The position numbers and the translations under genes are program-made. Below the pieces are notes generated by a model. That model worked only from the letters and a program-made list of their open reading frames with translations, did no database searches and was not told the origin of the DNA. DNA of 64,000 nucleotides, taken from contig CM029119.1 of the NCBI GenBank assembly GCA_016859345.1, forward strand, positions 2,400,609 through 2,464,608, given 5' to 3'. Source of the stretch: Istiophorus platypterus. Lineage: Eukaryota > Chordata > Actinopteri > Istiophoriformes > Istiophoridae. This document shows positions 23,816 through 33,870 of the stretch, piece after piece. The number at the start of each line of letters is the position of its first letter. The first letter of the stretch is position 1.

Positions 23816-24002
23816 AGGCAGTCGGTCGCCCACCATTAGCCAGGTTCAGTTCAACGTTTCTACCTGTTCAAAGGGAGTTTTTCGTTGCTGCTATAATATC
23901 TATAAAGAGTCTGGTCAAGACTTGCTTTATATGAAAAGTGCCCTGAGATAACGTCTGTTATGATATAATGCTATATAAATAAAGTTGAATTGAATTGAAT
24001 TG
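23560..24002 (+). pseudogene. L2-clade LINE, C-terminal ORF2 fragment fused to distal 3' UTR
   Basis: Codons for the end of ORF2 are visible: an LLTYKALNGQAPSYLKEL-like stretch (about 23617-23674) and HSQNAGLLVVP (about 23705-23740). They stop abruptly at the (TC)36 tract. In the sister copy at 39349-40815 the same peptide continues for a further 50 or so codons and is followed by several hundred bases of proximal 3' UTR, so both are missing here. After the tract come cgaggcagtcggtcgcccac, the conserved gctttatatgaaaagtgccc, and a clean 3' end gctatataaataaagttgaa with TTGAA repeats. This is the same family as 1194-1706. Confidence 0.75.
23743..23814. repeat. (TC)36 microsatellite
   Basis: Perfect 72-bp TC repeat within the L2 3' UTR. 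An SLSLSL-type reading frame through it is an artefact. Confidence 0.97.
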
Positions 24003-26988
24003 TTCTGCGTGGTACTTCCAGACCTCTGTTTTCTTCTGTCCTTGTCTCTGTACTCTACAAGCTTTCTCATTGTCTAAATGACCTAATCTCAACTGGATAG
24101 ATGGCAGAATCACATCCAGCCCTCTTCCATGATAAATATCAATGATTGAGAGAGATTTTGCATCGAATATAGAGTATCTAACATTGTGCAGTTGTAATTA
24201 ATCATCTAACAAAGATAACCCAGGCACCACAATATAAGCGCACATGAGAGATAATTTTTGTATTTGGATTGTGAAAGATCAGGTATGACTGTCAAAAAAA
24301 TGATAGATAGAAGCAGAGATAGGTGTGGTAAGAGAGATATCTGTCTGTAGGTAGGAGATAGTGAGAGCTTTCATGCGGTGAGCTGTTCACATGAAGGGGA
24401 CTAGGTAATGACTGATACAGCAAACTTGGGCTTGTTTCCAGAACAACAGAGTGGATAGTCTATTGGCTCTGCATCCCCTGGCACCCGTTTTTCTTTGTAT
24501 AAAACAGCAAGGCAGAAACACACACTCTCATAATGGATGATGTGCAGGAGGTTGATGATGATTCCTGGTGTGATTCTATCACTTCTTGGTATTAATTCTT
24601 CATTCAAAACCTGTATTTGCACTGCTTTTAAAACAGAATTACCCAGCATTTGCTGGTTACAGAATTTTATTGCAAGGTTTTGAAGCTCATTTTTTATTTA
24701 TCAGCCTGGGGGAAATTGACTGTTAAACTATACATTACTTGAGCTCAAACTCTTCGTTTGTCTGCATGTTTGACAGTTCATAGACTGAATGATGAATCAT
24801 TAAATAAAAAAATGTAAAAAAAAACATAAATTGATCAATAATGAAAATAATTGTTAATTGCAGTCAGAAAACAAATTAGATATTTTATGATGTTGTCATC
24901 TGTTTTAGACTTTTTAATGTTGTTGATCAACATCTGAGATTTGTGACTGCAAAAACCTTATTATACAAGTCAGAAACATGAGGCTTGGCTAACTGAGGAT
25001 CTAAAGCAGAATTAATTGGCCACTTGGGGGAAGTGCAACAAACTGTAAACACAACAATATATTTATAATAGAATACAAAGGCCTAGCTAAACTGTCTGTC
25101 CAACAGGAAACAATCATTGTTTTCAGACATTTTAGCTCAATTCAAGATACTCTATTTGTCCCTCAAGGGTCATATGAGGCAACTCATTCACACATGTAGA
25201 AACAATCCAAAAATACAAATATTAGAAAGAGTTAAAAAAACAACACAAGGATCTATAAGAATGGCCTGTCTATAGCTAGCTAACAAAGTCCAACACAAGG
25301 TCACATATCAAACAAACAAACAAACAAACAAACAAAAAAAAGCAGATGTTAAAATTTAAGGCATTTATCAGTCTACACACAAAGCAAACTTAGCATATTT
25401 GCAATGCCTCAGATTAAGGTGAAACTCTGGTTAAACAAATGATGATAATCATTGTCAAAACTATACACATCTCACCCACCTTGTCATGGTGAGCATGGCT
25501 AAAATTAGCTGGTCCAGCATCTGAATTAAACACAATTCCCAAGTATGTGTAGGTCTAAGCAATTTCAACGCTTATGCCAAGAATCCCTTATGGAAAACTG
25601 TTGATGGGCTTTGTTGAAATGATCTTTTTTTTTAGTTTTGGATACATTTAAATTAAAAAATGAATGTTGTACCAGTCCACATATTTGATTTTCTTATTTA
25701 CCAAAACATCATTTGTAAAGAAGATAAAAATGAAAGGAGAATTCTTGATTTCAGACACAGTGACAAAGTGGGTGTGACCACAACATTTGTTCTATTTAAA
25801 GCTATATAGTTACAATGATTATCATCCTTTGTTGAGCCAACATTCCATCTTTAATCTGTAGCATTAAAAATGATGTAGTGAGGTTTATTTGTGTTTTAAA
25901 TTATCTTTTGTTAAAGTTGCCATCATCATTTCTGGTGAAAATATACTGAGAAGTATATTTAGGTCCAGTTTATGATTTAATTAGAGAGTCTTGACTTAAG
26001 CATTAGCTTTCAATGTTGTTAATTACCTCACTCGCTATGCTTTCCAGGAGACAGAGAAATCAGCAAGAGATAAGCATAAAACCTTCTTTGTGCTCATCCT
26101 CTTGCTGACGTCATCAGTGATGCCATGGGTTGTACCAAGAATGGGCATATTCTACTGTTATGTTAATTGTTTGTTTTTGATGATGGTTCTAAAGTTTCCT
26201 TTGAAAAATTCAGAGAAATACTGAAGGTTTGAAATTTACAAATGGTGTTTATTGATACAAGTAACATCCTCCTCTTAACTTCCCAGACACTCACACAGGC
26301 TCACAAGATGTTTCTGTCTGCCCAGATTGTTCAGTTGAAATGATGTTGTCTAAACAGACAAAAATAAGACCCAAGATGCAGTAATAGATGCTATATGGCA
26401 CTTAGAAAAACAGTTTGATTTCAAACTATCCAACAAGCTTTGAAAGGGTCTTATGAACATAAGGGGCTGAATAATTTTCTCAACTCATAAAGCAGCGCAT
26501 ACCTCTTGAACCTATCTGAAAATGTGGAAACAACACATGTGAGATAAAAGTTTGGAATTTGGAACCTTATAGTATTTAACCCACAACTCCTCCTTCTGTC
26601 ACTACCTGATAACCCCCCCCCCAAACTGTTCAATATAGCTGTTCCATAGCTGGCACAGGTTGACAAGTCATTCTCTAGAAAAGTTCAACACCAAAAGATT
26701 TACAACCTGAATATTTTGTGGACTCACTGTGATATCATTGGCTAATAATTTTACTTCTGGACTTTATATGGAAGTAATTATCCCAAATTCTTTAAACACA
26801 AATCATTGACCTGCCCTTCTTAAAATATCACCAATATTTCGGTTTCTGTTTTTATAATTTTTTTCTATTTAGTGTGGCCCACTTCTTTTATTGCTGAAGT
26901 GTTTCTACAGGTATTGATGGTTACTCAATAGTAATTTTATAGGGACATAATTATATTTTATGGTATTTTTAAAAATCCTATTATACCT
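24003..26988. other. Anonymous AT-rich DNA with minor repeats
   Basis: No gene recognised. 25140-25270 begins with caagatactctatttgtccc followed by tcaagggtc, which resembles the reversed 3' end of a fish non-LTR element (low confidence). A C10 run lies near 26611-26620. Confidence 0.4.
25309..25334. repeat. (AAAC)n microsatellite
   Basis: About six and a half AAAC/CAAA units read directly from the sequence. Confidence 0.9.
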
Positions 26989-27345
26989 CTATAATTTATT
27001 ATAACAAGCGCTGGAGAATAGTTTAAATAAAACAAGGCTCCTATAACTGTCTTTTAAGTCAGAAAAATCATGGCCCAGCTTAAAATCAAACATCACAGTA
27101 ATGTTCTTAAAATAATCAAGCACTGGCTCTGTTTTTTTCTGAAGCATATCATAAACCTTCTTCTTTGCTTTGATAGTAGACAGTTTCATTTTACCACCTG
27201 ACTTGCATAAATATCTGATATGTTTGTTCAACTCTGCTGATGCAGTTTTCACAGGTCTATAATACACCAGCCTGTCAGTTTCTGTTGTCTGGCCATTGTT
27301 GGTGATCTCCAGAGGCCATTTGCATAACACTGCTGATATAGTCAC
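26989..27345 (-). other. Open frame of 118 codons, function unknown
   Basis: An uninterrupted minus-strand frame with a fairly protein-like mixture of charged and hydrophobic residues, lysine-rich in the middle (GGKMKLSTIKAKKKVYDML). I recognise no domain. It has no long neighbouring frame to join and sits in AT-rich DNA next to a microsatellite. A chance frame, a remnant of a retroelement gag or a decayed exon are all possible. No start context or splice signal decides between them. Confidence 0.15.
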
Positions 27346-27471
27346 ACTTCAGCTCGTTCGCAAAATGCATTCCTGCTGAATTTGTTTTCACAAGGGATGC
27401 AGAGAAATAAATGAAAGAAAGTACTGAGTCACTAAATAAAGCGAGATGCATGACCTTGAAACATTGTGGAG

Positions 27472-27472
<1 letters not shown>

Positions 27473-27516
<44 letters not shown>
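27473..27516. repeat. (TG)22 microsatellite
   Basis: Perfect TG repeat. The histidine-threonine repeat frame on the minus strand here is a translation artefact. Confidence 0.97.
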
Positions 27517-27519
<3 letters not shown>

Positions 27520-29869
27520 ACGTGGTGATGGTGGTTTGGGTCATGCAGCAAAAGCAGTAACACCTGTATTACTGGCTGTAATGCCCCCATTTAGCAGACT
27601 GACAGGTTGAGTGATGCTGTGCTGTCAACACACATTACATCATTATAACTGCATGAGCAGAAGTCATTAATGCATTAAGACTAACCTCTGTACTAATACT
27701 ATCTCTAATTAACTCCCACTGTACATATAGTGAATAGTATTGTTATGGTAATGTGAGGGGAAAATTCAAAGATCACCAATGGCAGGCATACAGACCTTGA
27801 CTTTTTCCAGTATATTAGTGTAAGTAGTATGAAATGTGAGAACTGAGTTCCCTGTGTTTATGAGGTTGCACATGTAGTGGTTATCACAGTTTGAGGTCTA
27901 GTTTGCGGTCAGTGGTCTTGGTGGCAAGTTCCGCAGCCTAAACATTTGATAGCTGTTTGAAAAATAAAAATCTCATTTGCAAGCTAATTTCTGATATACG
28001 ACTCCATAGCTCAACAGGATCAGAGAATATTTGGCCTGAAAGCCCTTTGCAGTGTGTGCTGGCTTTTATTTTGAATATTTTGGCATGCTTAATTTTCATG
28101 TTTGGCCAGGTGAGAACAATGCTCTTTGAACCTAGGTGGTGCCAAGTAAGTAAACGTAGATGCCTAAAAGCTCTGTCCTGCTTTTACAGAGCTGTGCTTT
28201 TGTTCATTTGTGTGTTTTTAAAAGATGTGACCTACTGTATGAGGGAAGGTAAATTGAAGGTAAAGACCTAAAAATCTCTACCAATACCACCTTTACCCTA
28301 CTATCGCTCCGCCAGGAACTAAACCCAGGTATAAGTGATGGTGGCCAAATGTTTTACCCAGTGCTGGCCAAAAATGAACAGCTTGCTGAAGTTTGGTTAA
28401 CATCAGAGGTGGAAGTAGGCAGAACAAGCCAGAACACTGTGCCAGCATTTTCAGTTGATAGGTAAATAGATCTGAGTATCCAAGGAAAGAGAGAAGCCCC
28501 TCCCTGCAGATCGTCACACAAGGCGATGGTTCTTTGGATTTCATTGTTGCAGAAGAAGTGACGTCCCACTCATCCAGGACGACACAAAGAGCTTTATGTT
28601 ATAAACTCATGAGGGTTCTATAAAGATTAACTAACTTGTGATTAGAAAGGAGCAGAGGACCATTGTGAAATGTGCCCCTGGTGTGAACAGCCAGGCTACT
28701 GCTTTGCATGAGACAGCATTGGACTGGCATAACGGGACAAATCCTGGTGGGTCTCTGCATCGGTGGGGCAGTGGGTCAGTGGACTGTCAAAAAAGTCCAT
28801 AAAGTTTTTACTGGCCCTGTCTGTCTCTTTACTGGCCCTCTCTGTGCCGTGGTTTTCCCTACGTGCCAAATCTCATTTCTAATCCTGGTTAAGATACACA
28901 AATTTGATGCTATGCATTAACGGATGTGTAGATTATTGTTTTGCTTTTTGTTTTAAGTACTTTTATCTTCTCCAGGTTACTTTTACTTTTATGATACATC
29001 TGACTTTGTTTTGTTTTTTAAAAGCACGCAAATGATGGTGACACAATAACCAGAGTCATTTAAAAACATGTCTTGTTTTCATAATTTATCAGCTTTTTGT
29101 AGCGTAAAGCTTCATATTATGGGAGAATGATTAAGCCTCATGTTTTACTTTAACTCAGTACTGGTACATCATGTTACTCTACCCTGAAATGTTGTGGGTT
29201 CAAGGTTTGCAACACCCAACACTCAAAATACTCAAATATTTCAAAGCATTTAATTACATATAAGCTACTGGACCAACACGGTCTCACTCCCCAGTCGTCA
29301 TTTAGGGATGCTTGATCAGGGCTCCCTTGGTGTCGCTTTTTAGAGCCCCGGGTGCAACTTCAGCATCATTTTTCAACATTAAGGGTAGTCCATTAGAAGA
29401 GCCATCATCTAACAAATATATGTCTGTATACAACTGCAATTTTGTATGGAAAGTAACTGTGATCAGATGACATTTTAATGAACATAATGAGGATACATTG
29501 TTAATTTACATATTTGGCAAGTAACAAATACAATGATACTGAACTTATCAGTAAAATTTTCATAGACAACAAATTATGTTTCCACCAAAATATCAGTTCT
29601 GGCTATACACTATTGTTTGTAGTGACTACAGATTTATTAAACTTTTTATGATTATTTACACACACACACACGCGGCACCTAGTTAAGGTTGGGGAAAGAT
29701 TGTGGTCTGGTTTAATACAGAAAAAATGTTCACAGTGACTTCAGTCATAAAAAGTTTATGTCTTATTAAAAAAATGTCACATTCAACTTTAGTGGTGATA
29801 CTGAAAATAATTCTGTCTTATTATAGAGCTGTACTTATAGTTGGGAGTATTTTATGTTCTGAATAATCA
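27517..29869. other. Mostly anonymous DNA
   Basis: No gene recognised. It holds copy B of the dispersed repeat (28717-28848) and a CpG-richer block at 29275-29400 that may be another dispersed repeat. A short CA run occurs at 29659-29671. Confidence 0.4.
28717..28848 (+). repeat. Dispersed repeat, copy B
   Basis: Same-orientation match to 11164-11296, with similarity extending over roughly 130 bases and small indels. Two diverged copies 17.5 kb apart indicate an interspersed family. Confidence 0.7.
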
Positions 29870-30310
29870 TCCCGATCAAATTAACCCTTTTTTCCTTCTT
29901 CAACAAAATGGTGCCCCAAACTGGTATAGAGTGCTGACATAGGAAGACCAGGCTTACAGGCAGGCAACAGATAATTGGTTGCAAAATGCTGATAACAGAC
30001 AAAGTAACAAGAATAAGAGCACATAGACTGCACAAAAGGAAACACACAAAGACATGTGAAGGAATCTGACAAATGACTGGGGGAAAGGGCTTGTTTAAAT
30101 ACTGGGGAGCAAATGAGGGAAATGAAAAAAAAGGTGTGTAGGTAGGCGGGAAAGTTCCAGTGATGGGGAATGGCAAACAGGTGAGCAGCTGGATCTTGGA
30201 ACAGAAGGAAAGTTGAAGACTTCTGGTTTCTGGATGAAGTATGACAGGAATTATGACAATTCTCAATGATTGGCTACTGGAGCACAGCTCCTGCCAGTTC
30301 ATCCAGTTCA
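29870..30310 (-). mobile_element. Gypsy-type LTR-like remnant, minus strand
   Basis: Read on the minus strand, the block has a U3-like region with cacctgtttgccattcccca and a TATA-like tatttaaa (30093-30100 on the plus strand). It then has an initiator-like gtcagattcc (about 30061-30071) followed by T-rich and CCTGCCTG-containing sequence. This is the same order as in teleost Ty3/gypsy LTRs and as in the block at 4860-5250, but the sequence is a different family. The 163-codon minus-strand frame through it (29835-30326), the longest in the window, is explained by this pyrimidine-rich LTR and not by a gene. No paired LTR or gag-pol was found. Confidence 0.4.
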
Positions 30311-32559
30311 GCAGTCTCTCACTCATAATTTCTGCAGTAAAATTGGGCCAGATGCAGCAATAGATTATTTATGCAAAACATCTGTCTGTAAAATACACCA
30401 ATATTACAATTGTTTTGTACATATGTTCTTTTTGTACATATATTCCTGGCAGATTGCCATGTATTCCTTATGCTTTCTTTGTATATAAGTAAACAGGAGG
30501 TGGGTTATCAAGTGGAGAATCTGATAACAGTATGGTGTATTTGAAATTAGAGAAGAATGAAGAATGAAAGCATCTTATTATGTGACAGCAGGAGCACCCA
30601 GCTCATTAGAGTGCAGGAGATCCCTTATACCAGGTAGGTGATGATACGCACAACTCTATGAGTGCCTGGCACTCGGATGGAGAGGAGGGCCTCGCATGAT
30701 CACACAGTAAGCGAAATGAAAGTGCACAGGACTAGTTAGTATTCACAGCAGTCGATGTCCTTGTAACGGCATGGAATTTTGGTTTTATCTTATTGGAGGA
30801 TCTCATCCATTATTTAGGATGCACGCACAAACCAACAGACGCTCCTCAATAATTCCTGGGGAGCTCAACTGCCTCTGCTGCTGCTTATTCTTTCACACAC
30901 TTTCTCTCTTCCTCTTCCCTCTTTTTGTGACTGTTCTCTATTTCCTCAGCTGCCATCTCTCTGATACTCCTCAACAAGCACGTATTTGGTTGACCTCAAC
31001 AGGCTTTGCCATACACAGCAGCGGGTATGCAGTACACATATATACTTAAAGCCCGAGAGACGCTGGAAGAAAGTGAGTGATAGGTTCAGATAGAAGTGTT
31101 AAGTTGCCTCAGATGAATATGTTATGTAGAAGCCTGAGTGGGTCTCCCACATTCGTTAATTTCCTGTCAGGCTGCTGTATTATTCATGAACATACTCCAA
31201 GTGTGTGATGGTTGCATGCAGCTGCTGAGCGTGTGGAGGAACCGGTGGTACACTCTCGTACTGATCCCCTGATGACTTGCACATATGCAGCCTCCAAAAC
31301 CCCAGTGTGGCTGCCTGAAGCCGGCTGCACATTGAGATTCTGTGGAGTTCTTGAGCCTGTGCCTTTCATGGTGACACCCAGATGAAGATTATCCACGATC
31401 CAAATGTTAATTAGTGGATTTATGTGATAGAATTGTCATTATCAAATATGCAACATGACCATCCTTTACAGTTTGTGACTAAAAGTAGTACAGTGTTGCA
31501 ATATTTACATTTAATGCAAGCCAGTCCTCAGTCTGGGTACCTGAATGAGTTGAACAACAGGTGGCAGTGCTGGTTTGGAGAGAGATCTTAGGTGCACAGA
31601 AGCCTTTCTCCTATACTGTAGATATACTGGATCTGAAGTGGATGAAGGCAAACCTAGAAAAAAAGACATGATTAATAGTATTTGATTTGACAATAAAGTC
31701 TTGTCCTATTGTCCAAGAGTCAGTGTTGAAGCAAAACCTGAAAAATATGTCTCCTTTGTGTTGGAATCATCAGGGCTGGTGAATAGTTAGAGGTAATTAT
31801 CCACTGTGTTTTCATCTTATACACCCTGTTTATTAGTCATTTAGCTCATTGACTGGAGTCTCTTTAAACTTAGAACAATTAGTGAGGCATCCAAGGGGAG
31901 AGCTTCATAAAATGAGAGGCAATCAAAAAAAAGCCAATCACGTTGTTTATCTGCCCCTTTTAAAAAGAGTTCGGAAAGGAGTTTCTTTCTTTTTTCCTTT
32001 TTTTTTAAACAAGATTGTTGTCTGTCCTTGAATGAGCTCAGGTATACTTTAAGTTTTTATTGTGATTCATAGGATGGTGGAATATAGATAAAATCTTTCT
32101 TTAAAACTAATTCACAGGCTTTATTTTCTCTCCATGTTATTGCATCTTGGCCTGAGTTCAGCTTTCATTTCCATGCCAGGCCCTCCCTCTGTGTGATGAG
32201 TACACATTGGTTGATGTGATTTGACATTTCCAGATGATTAATAATTTAGTGTGCGGTATACGTTTGTGTCTCCAACTTAAAGAGGTAATAAACCAGGTCG
32301 CACTCAGCTGGTGTAAATATACTCAACACAGTCATTTTTTGGTGTTGATAGGTGGCACAATAGAATAGGGCTGTATATCCTGCTTCAGCACTTTTTTTTG
32401 GCACAAGTAAGATGTGTTCATAACAGAGTACTGAGAAGAGTTTTGGTAATTGTTAACTATTGTTCTGTGAATTATGGGTAATTAGTATTACATACCATCT
32501 CTGACAGTGAAGAAGAATGAAATAGAACTTTTAGCTTTCAGGGGGATGAAATGGCTGGA
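30311..32559. other. Anonymous DNA, with a higher-complexity patch near 31060-31400
   Basis: No gene recognised. The stretch 31060-31400 is less repetitive and contains a minus-strand frame of 70 codons without motifs. It is mentioned separately as a possible conserved non-coding element. Confidence 0.4.
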
Positions 32560-33870
32560 AAACACCAGGTGATATATAAGGTCCACACACGCAGACTACA
32601 TCCTATGCAGAAGGTTCAGTCTGAAAGAGATTCGAAACTGCAGGGCAGTGAAGGAGGAGAACAAAGTGAGGCTGCACTGGACAGTAATCTGAAGAAGGAA
32701 GTTGAAGAAGGAAGACTCTTTTTATCCCTGTCTGGAGTTCAGAGACGAGTTAAGACCAGCACAGGGTGGTAGTGAATATTTGCTAGATTGCTGGGCTGTA
32801 ATGGCAGAGGTGGTGTGGAAGAAAGCCAGGAAAGTACTTGGTGTTTCATCTGACCAGATGAAGGAAGACTTGGACACTTGGTCTGCAGTAGAAATAAAGG
32901 ACAGTATATGGAAGAAGATGATGTAAAAGAAGCGGGATAGCCAGAGAAATTAAGAAATTAGTGTATAAGAGAGATGGGGTGTATGGCGAATAGAGAACTG
33001 GCGAAGGGTATGGAAAAGGTGTATGAGAGGTCGGACACTAACGGGGGAGAAAAAGACTCGTACCGATTGGATAGACAGAGGGACCAAGCTGGGAAAGATG
33101 TGCAGCAGCTAAGGATGGTGAGAGATGGCAGTGGAGTTTTTAACTAGATTGTTTAACACAATCTTGTAGAGTCAGAGTATGCCTGGGGAACGAAGGAGAT
33201 GTGTTGAGAAGGTCAGGCAGGAGTCTCCATATACTATGATGTTCATAGATGACGTAGTGAGCTGTAGTCAGATTAGGGGACAGATTAGGTTTTGAGTGTT
33301 GACAAGGAGTGTGTGTGAATGTGCGTGCCTGAGAGGGAGGACAGCAGAAGGGTAAGGATGCAAGGAGTAGAGGTGGAAAAGGTAGATTACATCCAGCAAG
33401 AAGGACAGAGGGAAGGTTACAAGATGGTAATGAGACCAGCTTTGTTGTACAGTTTGGAGACAGTGGTAGTCACAAAAAGACAGGGGGCGGAGCTGGAGTT
33501 GTAAAGTTGAAGATTTCTGTTGTGAGTGATGAGGACTGACAGGATTAGAATTGAGTATATTAAAGGGACAGCTCATGTTGGGCGAATGGGAGATAAATAA
33601 AGAGAGGTGAGATTGAGATGGTTTGGACATGTGCGGAGAAGAAGTGGTAGGTATACTGGGACAAGGATGCAAGGATGCTGAGGATGGAGCTGCCGGGAAA
33701 GAAGAAAAGAGAAAGGCCAAAGAAGAGGTTTATGGATGTGGTGCGAGAGGACATGCATGTGGCTGGCATGACAGAGGAAGGTGCAGACGACAGGAGGAGA
33801 TTGAAATGGATGATCCACCATGGCGACCCCTAACAGGAACAGCTGAAAGAAAATGACTGAAAGATAATTG
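32560..33870 (+). pseudogene. RTE-type LINE polyprotein, internally deleted and frameshifted
   Basis: Blocks of an RTE-like ORF2 follow one another in order. The linker after the endonuclease has EVVWKKARKVLGVSSDQMKE (about 32806-32867). Then comes a GKDVQQLRMVRDGSG stretch (about 33088-33134). The sequence then jumps from a ..SMPGE..RR block (about 33178-33200) directly to VRQESPYTMMFIDDVV (about 33210-33256), the degraded catalytic FADD box. Most of the reverse transcriptase fingers and palm between these blocks are deleted. The remainder includes RMQGVEVEKVDYIQ (33358-33399), KMVMRPALLYSLETV (33423-33466), a WFGHV-like block (about 33620-33634) and the C-terminal DPPWRPLTG block (33810-33837). 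Multiple frameshifts show that it is dead. Confidence 0.8.

Noticed and set aside
23718..23951. SLSLSL repeat protein
   Set aside because: Translation of the (TC)36 microsatellite.
27275..27544. His-Thr repeat protein
   Set aside because: Translation of the (TG)22 microsatellite on the minus strand.
29835..30326. 163-codon minus-strand frame, the longest in the window
   Set aside because: It coincides with LTR-like sequence (TATA, initiator, pyrimidine-rich tract) and encodes low-complexity hydrophobic residues without a domain.
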